Assembly (NCBI GenBank): GCA_949126835.1
Contig: OX421494.1
Span: 20,313,196-20,377,195 of the forward strand
Source: Anisus vortex
Lineage: Eukaryota; Mollusca; Gastropoda; Planorbidae
DNA: 64,000 nt
Direction: 5' to 3'
Both the position numbers and the translations under genes were made by a program. The notes beneath the pieces are model-generated. The model was not told where the DNA came from, did no database searches, and saw only the letters and a list, made by a program, of their open reading frames with translations. Numbering within the stretch: the stretch's first letter is position 1; each line of letters starts with the position of its first letter. Shown here one piece after another: positions 36,365 through 47,931 of the stretch.

Positions 36365-36720
36365 ACTGACGCTCGATCTATAAAGAAGATTATTGCGTCC
36401 TACGCCCATCCGTGGTCCGAGTCTAGTCTTGCATTTTTATTAATGTTTTAAATGATGTTAAGTTACTGGTTTTCCTGGTTTATTCAGGCAACCCATTCCA
36501 TGCCCGAATGCCACTCGGGAAGAAAGAGTACTTATACGCATTTGTTTTCGCATAAGAGATAAGGGAAGTGTTTTTGTCCTTATGTTCATCTGAGGTCCAA
36601 AGTGTTTGTGTAGCAAAGTTCACCAGTGTCACGTGCCACACATACGAGGGGGGTTATGTGGGCAGCCACATCTCAGCCGCCTTAGCTTTTTAAAATAAAA
36701 CCCACTGATGTCAGATGTCA
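36365..36720 (+). repeat. Dispersed repeat family A, copy 2 (longest)
   Basis: Begins GACGCTCGATCTATAAAGAAG, continues with ATTATTGCGTCCTACGCCCA, TTAAGTTACTGGTTTTCCTGG and CAGGCAACCCATTCCATG, and has further sequence (GGGAAGAAAGAGTACTTATA) missing from the copy at 56569. The layout suggests the 3' part of a non-LTR retrotransposon. No intact ORF. Confidence 0.75.
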
Positions 36721-36857
36721 ATCAGAGCTGGGTAGATTCAAGGACACCATCTGGACCCGATTAAACAAATCCTATCGTTTATACCTGGGGGAAATTTTCG
36801 GAATGACATTTCTAGGCCCTGTCGTTACTCTACATTCTTCTTCTTCTTCGTTCTCTA

Positions 36858-37080
36858 CAGCTGGGTTCGACAACCTTTTGATGATAGTGTGCCAAAGTAG
36901 GATTTCTAACTCATTCAGCGTGCCAACATCTTAAAAGTCATTCTGCTACAGCACTCATTTTTTTTTTGTAGAAGAGACTTGAATTGCAACTTTCGGGGTT
37001 TCTTTTGCATGCCATTGGACATTGTTCTGAAGGCCATCCAAGTCTGGCACGCGTGCCTTAGGTTGCCTGAAGTAGACCGC
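36858..37080. mobile_element. Diverged hAT-type short element
   Basis: CTGGGTTCGACAACC at the left and AGGTTGCCTGAAG at the right resemble the ends of the 35063-35268 element, and both contain a GGCACGCGTGCC-like core. The target duplication is not clear. Confidence 0.45.
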
Positions 37081-38233
37081 ATAGCCCTATACATTTAATT
37101 TTCATCCAATTTTGTATGCAAAGGCTAAAGTTACTTTTAGAATGATCGGATCTTGTTAGATAAATTAAGGCATGTTACATTTTCCTCCTTGCTATGATAA
37201 ATTTAACTCATTCAAGAAGACAATGATGTCAACCAAGTAAGTTATTGTCTGCAGTTCACTTTTATCACCGAAAAGTGCTTCGAAGAGCTACCTTGCTTTC
37301 TGATATAAAATATATATAAAAATTGTTCACCATGAAGCTAAAAAAACAAGTTTTAATTTCTCTCGACAATCATCTCACAAGTGTGAAATAGCAAGCATTA
37401 TCCGGAACATCATACTCGTTGCACTATTGCGAAAACAGTCGACTGTTTAAAGAGCTTGTCTTTACAAAAGGGCACAACTTATGACGCTTTTTATTTCTTC
37501 TGTTAGCTGGTGTGGCAATGTCTCCGTTGCTAATATTTGCCCAGTAAGATCCGATTACTTTTGGTCACTATTTCTGTTGAAATCCAGACCGAACAGAATC
37601 TAAACTAAATTCCAAAATACTCATGAAGTGTTGATTGTTTTATCGCCAATGCTACTGTTTTAACACAATGGCTGCTTTTAACAGAGGAGGCTTTTTAACA
37701 CAAACCTCCACGCGCGTGTTACTGGTCTGCAACTCTGCATACGTGCATTATGGTGCCGACCTTGTCACATACACCTGTAATGATGCATTACGCCAAGTAG
37801 CCTACACGTAGTATGCAGATGTATCTGCATGTCGGTGGACTCGCGTGGAGACGGAAAGATGAGCTGTGTTTCGGCTCCTAAGACCCGAGCAGAGCGATTA
37901 TTAAGGGTTCGCGAAAGAAAACCTAAAAGGCAATTCAATTATCTTGTGCAATAAGTTGAGTATTAGAACGTGCTATCTTATAAGCAGTGCCTTCACATAG
38001 AGTGGGCAGAGGGTAGCCTGTGCCCGGGGGCGACACTTCCAGGGGGCGGAAAATGTAGTCTAAATATAGCAAATATAGCACTAAACAAGCAGTTACAGTA
38101 TGCAAGGGGGCGGCGCTGAAACTGTGGCCCTGGTGCGCTACATAAGCTTGTAAAGGCGCTGCTTATGAGCTGTTGGCACAGCTGAATATATTTGAAATCC
38201 TGCTTTAGAACACTTATCAAAAGGTTGCCAACC
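37081..38233. other. Spacer with a MITE-like segment
   Basis: 37987-38150 holds GTGCCCGGGGGCGACAC, AGGGGGCGGCGCTG and related G-rich motifs typical of a widespread short element class beginning CAGTG. The rest is unique-looking with no exon seen. Confidence 0.4.
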
Positions 38234-39718
38234 CATGCACCAAACAATAATGTAGCTGTAACCTTGACTTACATACATTAAGGAACAATGTAGCTGTAAC
38301 CTATACTTACATGCACTAAACAATAATGTAGCTGTAACCTTGACTTACATACATTAAGGAACAATGTAGCTGTGACCTATACTTACATGCACTAAACAAT
38401 AATGTTGCTGTGACCTTGACTTACATACATTAAGGAACAATGTAGCTGTGACCTATACTTACATGCACTAAACAATAATGTTGCTGTGACCTTGACTTAC
38501 ATACATTAAGGAACAATGTAGGTGTAACCTATACTTACATGCACTAAACAATAATGTTGCTGTGACCTTGACTTACATACATTAAGGAACAATGTAGCTG
38601 TAACCTATACTTACATGCACTAAACAATAATGTTGCTGTGACCTTGACTTACATACATTAAGGAACAATGTAGCTGTGACCTATACTTACACGCACTAAA
38701 CAATAATGTTGCTGTGACCTTGACTTACATACATTAAGGAACAATGTAGCTGTAACCTATACTTACATGCACTAAACAATCATGTTGCTGTGACCTTGAC
38801 TTACATACATTAAGGAACAATGTAGCTGTAACCTATACTTAGATGCATTAAACAATCATGTTGCCGTGACCTTGACTTACATACATTAAGGAACAATGTA
38901 GCTGTAACCTATACTTACATGTACTAAACAATAATGTTGATGTGACCTTGACTTACATACATTAAGGAACAATGTAGCTGTAACCTATACTTAAATGCAC
39001 TAAACAATAATGTTGCTGTGACCTTGACTTACATACATTAAGGAACAGTGTAGCTGTGACCTATACTTACATGCACTAAACAATAATGTCGCTGTGACCT
39101 TGACTTACATACATTAAGGAACAATGTAGCTGTGACCTATACTTACATGCACTAAACAATAATGTCGCTGTGACCTTGACTTACATACATTAAGGAACAA
39201 TGTAGCTGTAACCTATACTTACATGCACTAAACAATAATGTTGCTGTGACCTTGACTTACATACATTAAGGAACAATGTAGCTGTAACCTATACTTACAT
39301 GCACTAAACAATAATGTTGCTGTGACTTTGACTTACATACATTAAGGAACAATGTAGCTGTAACCTATACTTACACGCACTAAACAATAATGTTGCTGTG
39401 ACCTTGACTTACATACATTAAGGAACAATGTAGCTGTGACCTATACTTACACGCACTAAACAATAATGTTGCTGTGACCTTGACTTACATACATTAAGGA
39501 ACAATGTAGCTGTAACCTATACTTACATGGACTAAACAATAATTTTGCTGTGACCTAGACTTACATACATTAAGGAACAATGTAGCTGTAACCTATACTT
39601 ACATGCACTAAACAATAATGTTGCTGTGACCTTGACTTACATACATTAAGGAACAATGTAGCTGTAACCTACACTTACATGCACTAAACTAAACAATAAT
39701 GTTGCTGTGACCTAGACG
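38234..39718. repeat. Dimeric 76-bp (38+38) satellite-like array
   Basis: About 19 copies of a 76-bp unit. Each is two related 38-bp monomers: A (GAACAATGTAGCTGTAACCT, then ATACTTACATGCACT) and B (CAATAATGTTGCTGTGACCT, then TGACTTACATACATT). A and B share about 70% identity while copies of the same type are nearly identical, so the dimer is the unit that spread. Most B monomers hold TGACCTTGA. Leftmost units mix A and B features, marking the array edge. Confidence 0.97.
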
Positions 39719-39997
39719 TACTTAGGAAAATGTGACAGCTTGATTTTACTTTCGTTTTTTTTGTTTTGTTTTGTTTGTTTCGTTTAAGTACAATTGTTTG
39801 TTTTGACATAGTTAGATAACGGTGATCCGTTGTTTTCAGTTAACGAACTTGTTCCTAAGTCAGGTACAAAGTAAACTTTTAGTGTATCAAAACTATTAAT
39901 AACACCTTACTGCAAGTCTCTTCTATGTTCAAGGTAAGAAGAAACAGTACTTTTTCTCTCCGCCCTCTTTCTCTCTTTCTATCTCGCTATCTCTCTT

Positions 39998-39999
<2 letters not shown>

Positions 40000-40036
<37 letters not shown>
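40000..40036. repeat. (CT)n microsatellite
   Basis: Perfect CT run embedded in a longer pyrimidine-rich tract from about 39950 to 40090. Confidence 0.98.
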
Positions 40037-40041
<5 letters not shown>

Positions 40042-41739
40042 CCTCACTATCTCCTCATTCCCATACTCCTTCTCTCTCCGCCTGCCATTATATGTCATCT
40101 ATATTGCCAATATTGTTCATAAGTTTTATTATTATTTCCTTATTTTGAACCAATGTAGAAACGTAGAAACATTAAAGAAGTCTAAACATAATTTCCCAAT
40201 GACAGGTAAAGTGTTAACCAACAAGCTACAGATACAGCTACAGCTTGCTACTCAACTCCAATATTAAATTGTGCTAGAAAACAAATTAAGACTTAAACAA
40301 AATTAAAGAATCGCATACCCATATAGCTTTGATGTCATTGCATAATGTAAAAAAAAAAATCAATGTAATCAAAATCAATTTGTTGTATTAGTTTAATGTA
40401 GAGCTACACAAAGTGTGCGCCCCAGGGCGCCGCTATGTCTTTACTATACTGGTTGAAGATCTAGATTCTAGATCGATGTGAATTTCGCTTAATCTATGTT
40501 ATACTTGCATATCTCTTGTATATTTCTTTCAATAGATACCTCTCCATACTTTATTTGTCGCCATCTAGCGGGGAAAATTATCTATTAGGCATTAACATTT
40601 ATAGAGTCAATATAGAGTCAATATAGACTAGAGATCAATATTAGGGCCTACATGTTGGTTGATAAGTCTGAAACGAAACCTAAGGACTTAAGATTAAAAT
40701 GCACACATACTTCTTTGGACTAACCTATGTGTGTTACACACTTTGACCGCAATATTATTTTATTGTATCAAATTCTGTGTACAACAGTTAGTGGAAGCTA
40801 CTTGCTCGTCTTACCATTTACAACGATGTACATAATTTGAGAATTTCTAACATAATCGACTTCTCTTTTTCTTATTTTTGAAATCGGATACAAAAGGCGG
40901 TGGCTAATATTTTATATTTTCATTCATGAAACAAGTACGAGTCTATGGAAACCCATCAGTGTCAGATTTTCGCTTTTTTATTTCTCTAAACACGCCAATT
41001 GCGGATCCTATAATCGTTGCTATTTAATCAGTTTTCAAAATTATAAATAATTATTACATATAATATTGTGAAATTACATACATATGCAATGATATACAAC
41101 ATATAGACAAAGTAGAAATGCTTCAAACCCAAAATACAACTGCTTTGGAAGACATTATTTATTTCTAAATCAAAGATGAATAATATGTTACAAAAGAAAA
41201 TATATATTAAATGCAAAGACTATATCTTAAAAAAACAAAAACTATATTAAATTATAGATGTGTTGTTACATTTTTCTTCCATTCCTGGCATCACTATTTC
41301 CATTCCAACGATTTAAAAATATAAAAAAATGATAATAAAAAAGAATGGGATTAATAGGTCAAGGGAAATAATACAACAGGGGGCAGACATTCATCATTGT
41401 TGGTTTGAGACTAGATTGGGTTTCAGACAAGTGCCAGCCCCCAGTCAATCAAGTGGCTCTAGTGGGTCTAGGCTGAAAGCTGTACACAATCTCACTGAAC
41501 TATATACGCATGAGACACTGCTTTCTATCTTCAAGGTCATCTTATTACGACAATGATTATTTTGCAGACGATCTGTATTTACACTGTTTTTGCACAACTT
41601 GGCTGACATTCAAACTAAAGAGGCAAAGCTATATTAGTTCTTGATTTGTTTTTTTTATGACCATTTCAGAAAAGAAGTTGCAAATTTAAACATAAAATCA
41701 GCTACCTGGTAAACATATATATGTCCCTGAAGTAAACTA

Positions 41740-42487
41740 TGTGTTTGGATCCCGATCCCCATTGGTTAATTTAAGGACACGTGATCTTATTGTCTTATAT
41801 TTTACTTGTGTGATCTCGCTTCTGGCAGTTGTCTTCCTTAGCTGAGTGGCTAGCGACAGCCATGCAGACGATGTGGGTTCTGTTCCCCACTGAATAACTT
41901 TCTTTTTCTACTTAAAAGAAAATTCCATTAACTTTACTTGTTTTTAAAGATTGTAAAGAATATTCTGACTTAAAACTTTCCTAATATCTTTTCAGTAAGT
42001 AAAATCTAAAAATTATATTTTAGACGCATGCGGGAGACGGATGTTCTATTCTCATCCACAGGGATAGTCCAAACTTTTTTAAAAATAAAAAGACATGTTT
42101 TTAAAAAAAAAAAAGATTTCACTATTTATTTCAAATTACTTTCTTGAATGTTTTCAGTAAAAAAAAAATTATTATGTTTTAAAAATTATTATAGGTTTCT
42201 GTTCATTGTAGTTTATAAAAAAAATTATGTAGGTATATAGGTATATGCCTGTGTATTTTTTTTCGACGGGTAACGCCGGGTAATTTAGCATTTTGCCTAT
42301 ATTTAACCTGATTACAACACTTATATTAAATTACTTTCCTAAATTTTTTCAGTAAATAATAATTATATTTAAAAAAAATTTTTAGATCTTTATTATTTCT
42401 GTCCATTGTAGTTTATTAAATTTTTTTCTGTAGCATATACATGCCTATTAAATTTTCCCACGGGCAACGCCGGGGAATTTAGCTTGT
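41740..42487 (+). mobile_element. Composite (Helitron-like) element with tRNA-like block, copy 3
   Basis: The order is GTGTTTGGATCCCGATCC, ATTGGTTAATTTAAGGACAC, GTGATCTTATTGTC, a tRNA-like block (41836-41892: TTAGCTGAGTGGCTAGCG, GGGTTCTGTTCCC), the body, and the end CACGGGCAACGCCGGGGAAT then TTAGCTTGT. A second end-like sequence (CGGGTAACGCCGGGTAATTT then AGC) lies inside at about 42266-42290, so this copy is either nested or has a duplicated 3' terminus. Confidence 0.65.
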
Positions 42488-43840
42488 ACTTAATATTTAA
42501 TAGACAACATGTTGTTTTTTTTTCGCAATTCGGTGTTCGATAGATGGTGCTCAAGGTATTCTAGAGATAACAGATTAAAATTGTATGGCACAGAGTATCC
42601 AATGTACACTACGACAGTAATAGATACATACTTATAATATAGGATACAGGTTGTGATTAACGGAACAGAGTAGGCCTATAGTGAACGCTGCATAGAATGA
42701 TAATATCAAATAACTACCAAATAGTCCATACAGCTCCCTATTTAAAATGTCCTCTTTTTAAAAATGTCTCGTGAAGACCTTGTATGAGAAGTGGATTGTA
42801 CCATAGGATGAAGTCATTTATCGATTATCATTTCTACCTAGTTTAGTGTGATAATTTCTACACCCGTGAAGTCATAACAGACGATCCAATTGAATGCCGT
42901 GGCTACAGAAAACTTTAAAACGTTGCTCCACTTGCCCTACAGACCAACATGATCTGAAAGCCAGAACTTTACTTTTTTTTTTATATATCATTGTAGGGGC
43001 GAGCAACGAGAGGCCCATGGGCCACAACATGGCCTGCTAAACTTTTTACTGTGACATCCAAAGAGAATCTAACGCATTTTTTTAAAAATTCATTGTAATA
43101 ATAATATAACATTAATACAATAACAAAAATACATTTTCAGAATGGATAACCCGTCAAGTTCCCTATGCGGCTCTATGCGATCTTCGCATGTCATATCCGA
43201 ATGAACTAGCAAAATCTTTTCCACTGGTCCTATAGATCCACAGAATTCTGAAATCAGTACTTTCATTTCATTCCATAAAGTACATACATGTTTAGAAACG
43301 TCAGATATATTTAACAAGTACATACCTATAAATGTCTTTTAGAACATTATATAAACCTAATCCTAACCATTAGACACAAACACAGACCACTCTCTAACAC
43401 ATCCAGAGAGCAAATGTTTAGGCTGTTGACGTAAGCTAAACTTCAATCCACGAATTACCTGGAATATCTCCACACAGTTCCTGTTTCCGTAATTAATGCA
43501 TTATAATCATCTAAAGCACAAAGGTCAGTGTTGAATATATTATTTATATCATATATATATAGGCCAGTGTTGGATCTAAACACACAGTCAATGTACTCGC
43601 TAAGCTTTCGTCTGCCACTAGAAATCTCTGGATATTAATGTCAATAATTAATGTCAGGATTCTCATGGTGTGGCTATAAAAGACTTTGGGTTCGATGGGT
43701 TCGATACCATCAATGTCAAGACTGGTAGATTCTGTAGAGTGCATGAACCCTCTTCCCCCTCCCTTTCCTTTCTTCTCCTAGTTTGTGTTAGCTTTTCGTT
43801 TACTTCTTATTTTCGAGATTGAACAGTCTCATTTTCACTC

Positions 43841-44320
43841 ATAGTTTAGTTTCTCGTAGTTTAGTTTCTCATTTTCACTCATAGTTTAGTTTCTCGTAGT
43901 TTAGTTTCTCATTTTCACTCATAGTTTAGTTTTTCGTAGTTTAGTTTCTCATTTTCACTCATAGTTTAGTTTCTCGTAGTTTAGTTTCTCATTTTCACTC
44001 ATAGTTTAGTTTCTCGTAGTTTAGTTTCTCATTTTCACTCATAGTTTAGTTTTTCGTAGTTTAGTTTCTCATTTTCACTCATAGTTTAGTTTCTCGTAGT
44101 TTAGTTTCTCATTTTCACTCATAGTTTAGTTTCTCGTAGTTTAGTTTCTCATTTTCACTCATAGTTTAGTTTTTCGTAGTTTAGTTTCTCATTTTCACTC
44201 ATAGTTTAGTTTCTCGTAGTTTAGTTTCTCATTTTCACTCATAGTTTAGTTTCTCGTAGTTTAGTTTCTCATGTTCACTCATAGTTTAGTTTTTCGTAGT
44301 ATTTAAGTTTCTCATTTTCA
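43841..44320. repeat. 40-bp tandem array with 120-bp higher-order period
   Basis: Twelve monomers start ATAGTTTAGTTT at 43841 and every 40 bp to 44281. The next bases are CTCG or TTCG in the strict order C, C, T repeated four times, so the real unit is a 120-bp trimer. The last monomer decays at 44301-44355. Confidence 0.97.
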
Positions 44321-44360
44321 CTCAGTTTTTCGTAGTTCAGTTTCTCATTTTCACTCATTA

Positions 44361-44475
44361 TATATCTAAGTGTGAGCAGTACATGTTTATATATCTAAGT
44401 GTGAGCAGTATATGTCTATATATCTAAGTGTGAGCAGTATATGTCTATTTATCTAAGTTCGAGCAGTATGATTTC
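44361..44475. repeat. 29-bp tandem repeat, four copies
   Basis: TATATCTAAGTGTGAGCAGT starts at 44361, 44390, 44419 and 44448. It directly follows the 40-bp array and is unrelated to it. Confidence 0.93.
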
Positions 44476-45592
44476 ATCTTGTTTTCGTGCGTTCATAGAT
44501 TAAGTATTGATCTAGAAAGAAGTTTCTCAAACTAAAGATTTTTGATTCTAATTAACTCTAATTCGTGAAGTAGTTACTGCACTAAATACCTAAGCTTTTT
44601 AAGACTAATATGATGTTTCTACTACTATTGACTACCCAGATTAGTAATCACAATTAGCGTTAAAACATCTGCAGGTTTTCTTAGGAAATTTGATTTCATG
44701 GGGAATCTTTTTCGTGCTTGTTTGGTCTTTTACGGCGTTCAGGTCTTTTGACCGGTCGGGACAAAAGCTAAGCACATTGTCTGTAAAAGTCTTACAAAAT
44801 AAAAAATTATTATATCATGTTTGCTGTCGAATTTGTTTTATATAAAACAAATAGAAAAGTGCCTGATAATGCACATACATCATTCTTCTTATAATCTGTA
44901 ATAAAAATACAATCGATCAGATGGCAACTATAAAAGTAGGCGTCAAAACAAGTTTTATCTTGATGGAAATTTCCTTTCATGTTTTACGAGCTTGTGGGTT
45001 TTCCTGATTTTTATTATTTTATATATATATTTTTTTTTATTTTTTTTTTGGGGGGGGGGGGGAGGGGTTGATGTGCAGACTGTTGGTTTGCTTGTATAGA
45101 ATCAGATCTATATTGTACGATGTTGTTGTTTTCTCTATTGTTTATATCGATACTTTTCAATGTTACATTTGTATGGACACATTGTGCCCAGCGGTCAACT
45201 AGTGTATACACAGATCATCAAATGCATGAAAGTCCACAGAAAAGAGCAAAAAAAGAGTCCTATAAACCTAGAAGTGTTCTTGGCAGTATATGGATTATAC
45301 AAATGCGCTGCCTCTTTCGAAAAAAAAAGCGAATATTTCCTTTTAAGACAAAATGTCTGCAAAGATTAGGCCTTTAAATGCATTTAAGAAGAGGGAGTAA
45401 TTTGTGTATACTTTTCTTTTTATCTTGTTTATTGAATCCTCTAGAATCTGGAAATGGCCAAGTGAAAGCTATTCAGCAAACATCACGATGATTGTAAAAA
45501 TAGTGTCGTTTTAGCTGACAACTTTCGTTATATCTAAATTCTAATGACTATTTGGACCAAACTAATTGAATGCGGAAGTAATATATACTCAG
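44476..45592. other. Spacer with poly-T/poly-G junction
   Basis: A T-rich run at about 45026-45050 turns directly into a G-run (45050-45062). Frames at 45120-45377 are short and show no domain. Nothing else is recognised. Confidence 0.5.
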
Positions 45593-45757
45593 AACCGCAG
45601 AGGAAAACGACCCAAAGGCAGACCCAGACTGTGATGGTTGGACGATGTCGAGATGGATCTGCGACTGATCGGGGTCCAGGCCTGGAAAAAGAAGGCAATG
45701 GATAGGTCCGAGTGGAAGGAGGTGGTGAGGCAGGCCAGAGCCCTCCATGGGCTGTAG
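45593..45757 (+). pseudogene. LINE ORF2 C-terminal fragment, second family
   Basis: The frame reads NRRGKRPKGRPRL, stop (TGA at 45632), WLDDVEMDLRLIGVQAW, then DRSEWKEVVRQARALHGL and a stop. The GRP-x-L-x-W-DDV-x-D-L and DR-x-W-x-x-V pattern is typical of the end of non-LTR retrotransposon proteins. The stop at an expected Arg codon (CGA to TGA) fits CpG decay. Confidence 0.8.
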
Positions 45758-47390
45758 CGCCAGAGATGATGATAATTGAAAGCGGGAAAAGTAATAGCAT
45801 ATTTAAACAGTCTAATTTGGCACTCGTGGAGCACCGTAGAAAAAAATCAACTCTCCTGTTTCCAGCCAATGGAAAGATAAGAGATTTTGTCTGACATTGG
45901 ACTCATACGCACACACACACACTCACACATACACACTCACATATTATGCATATAGAAAACACACACATACAACATGCACACAAACATGTGTAGCCTACGT
46001 GTGATGTACACATACACTCTCACTAACACCATGAAAGTACTTAGGACGTAAATTATCGTTATAAGTCTTTGACTAAGCGGGGGAGGAAGGTTAAGGAGGG
46101 CGGGGGGGGGGGGCGGAATGAGAGAAGGAGTGTGGGGGGAGGAGGAAGCACAAACCGCGACTCATGAATCAATACAAAACGCGGCGCGGTAAAGAAATAA
46201 ATGTGGGGAGAGTGAGGGGGGGGGGTAGTGGGAGGCGGTGAGAGAGGCGAGGTCGGGTGAGGGAAGGGGGTGGGGGTGAGATGGTGGCGAACACGGGGTA
46301 GATGCGCGAATAAGCCGATGAGGGTTTTCATATAAAGCAGGATGGCGCTTCCAGCACGAGAAGAAATTCTCAAACTTACAAAATGTGGCGTTTTATTTAG
46401 ATAAAAGTTTTATTTATATTTCCTTCTAGCCGGTCTGATACGTTGATATTCTGTTGAAGTGTTATAACTATATAAATAGATCTACTTTTTTTTTTGTTAT
46501 TGGATATGAAAACCAGTCGTTGTCATTGTTTAATTCATGGTAGCCTACATCTAAGTTTGTTGTATTTCAATTTCTCTTTTTTTTTTTTTTTTGGTTTCGT
46601 TTTACATAGTTATTTTTTTATGAATAGAAAAAAAAAGTTTTTACTAAAATGAATTGTGAATTAAATTATTAAATATTAGATCTAGATCCATACGGCTACA
46701 ATTATTTTTATTTATTTGTTGAGATGCAATAATCAACTTTATAGAAGGAGCGTCTGTAATGTATAAGATAAGATAGCCTAACTGTAAATATTCAGGACTA
46801 AACTAAATTCTTGTTTCATATCTTAAACAAACAAATTTAATGGATGCCTTTTTCTTAATGTCATCTTTTTTTCATCATAAAAGATGTACGCCTACATATT
46901 CAATATATGCATTGTTATAGATAGCCTGATTATAATAAACTTAATTTTTCAAAATGGGAAGTAAAAGACTCTATTTTTTCAATATAAAGAAAGATACACA
47001 AACACATTCAAAATAAAATAATAAACTTTATAGCGTTTGATATTGTAGTTTACTTATTTTTTGGAATCTATGATATTTAATATAATATGGCTAGAGTCTA
47101 GCTAGGCCTACTCCTCTTTGACATATCAAACCTAACATTTCGTTGTATTATATTATTACATCGTTTAATAAAAAAAATCATCACACCGAGCTATCTGATT
47201 ACTAGGCCTAGGCTATATTTCGTAAGGGCTGGTTTTTTTTTGTTTTGTTTTGTTTCTTAATAAACTGTTGCATCTTTACGACAGGAAAGGAAGACGAGAG
47301 TGATACCCTAATTTCAGAACTCTTCTAGATCATGTGAAACAAGCGCTTTGAACACGTTCAAGATAAGCAAATAAACAACAGCTTTTAACA
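45758..47390. other. Spacer: CA-rich patch, G-rich tract, family A fragment
   Basis: 45905-46020 is CA-rich. 46078-46290 is a G-rich purine tract with many G-runs. 46727-46775 is a short minus-strand copy of repeat family A (AAGGAGCGTCTGTAATGTAT). AT-rich sequence to 47300 holds nothing I recognise. Confidence 0.55.
46078..46290 (+). repeat. G-rich purine tract with G-quadruplex potential
   Basis: Many runs of three or more G lie close together on the plus strand (for example GGGCGGGGGGGGG and GGGTGGGGGTGAG). Open frames here encode only Pro/Ser-rich low-complexity peptides on the minus strand and were not called. Confidence 0.8.
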
Positions 47391-47393
47391 GCC

Positions 47394-47510
47394 GTTCTAG
47401 TTTCTTCAGAAACAGCTTTATGACATTCTAGTTTCTTCAGAAACAGCTTTAAGCTGTTCTAGTTTCTCCGGACACAGCTTTATGCCGTTCCAGTTTCTTC
47501 AGAAACAAGA
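47394..47510. repeat. 31-bp tandem repeat with GTTTCTTCAGAAAC core
   Basis: Four units (phase points at 47397, 47428, 47459 and 47490) contain GTTTCTTCAGAAAC, a 6-bp inverted repeat; one copy has diverged. They are followed by AGCTTTATGNC. The array lies 360-470 bp upstream of the candidate first exon at 47869. Confidence 0.9.
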
Positions 47511-47868
47511 GAAAGTCAGACAAGACACAGTGCAGGACCTCGCGAGCAGACGGCGCCTAGTAATAGTACTACACAAATCCGCGGTATTTTCCCCCTTATT
47601 TCGGGAATAACTTCATTCACCGAACGTAGCAGAAGTGGGAAATATTCTCATAGACGACGCTCCTCCACCGCGCCCTTTTCTCCCCCTTCTCCTTCTGCTT
47701 GGTGAAAATAGCGGTAATCAAGGGGAGTTAACACAGACATAGTCCACAGTGAAGAAATAGAGCAGAAAGCTTTTTTTAGCAGACGACTTCTACCGCTATC
47801 GTTTTCTTTTTACATTTTTATTTTGTTCAGTAAGTGTTTATAACTTGTTCTTATTTTTGGAAGGCACA
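47511..47868 (+). promoter_or_regulatory. Likely promoter and 5' leader of a plus-strand gene
   Basis: The region is non-repetitive and richer in CpG than its surroundings (CTCGCGAGCAGACGGCGCC, ATCCGCGG, CGACGCTCC, CACCGCGCCC). A long pyrimidine tract ending TTTTGTTCAG at about 47830 looks like a 3' splice site, so the ATG exon may start at 47831 with an upstream non-coding exon. The transcription start is not determined. Confidence 0.4.
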
Positions 47869-47931
47869 ATGCCTTTGTGGAACATTCTTATGTCTTTCCT
47901 GATAGTTGGGTCGTCGGCACATCTGGTAAAG
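47869..47931 (+). CDS. Candidate first coding exon encoding a signal peptide
   Basis: ATG at 47869 (context GCACAATGC) opens 21 codons: MPLWN, then a hydrophobic core ILMSFLIVG, a small-residue SSA that fits a signal-peptidase site, then HLVK. GTAAGA follows at 47932 and leaves phase 0. The short length, hydrophobic core, cleavage-like end and donor together suggest the first exon of a secreted or cell-surface protein. Later exons were not found in the window, so the product is unknown. A chance hydrophobic frame cannot be excluded. Confidence 0.5.

Larger units (their letters stand above)
39719..43840. other. Spacer containing copy 3 of the composite element and hAT-like ends
   Basis: Contains a CT microsatellite (40000-40036), the composite element (41740-42487) and GGGGCGAGCAACGAGAGGCCCA at about 42996, which resembles one end of a hAT-type element. 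CTAGATTCTAGATCGATG at about 40460 belongs to the common CTAG palindromes. No exon is supported. Confidence 0.5.

Noticed and set aside
46059..46373. 104-codon Pro/Ser-rich minus frame
   Set aside because: Follows from the G-rich purine tract on the plus strand.
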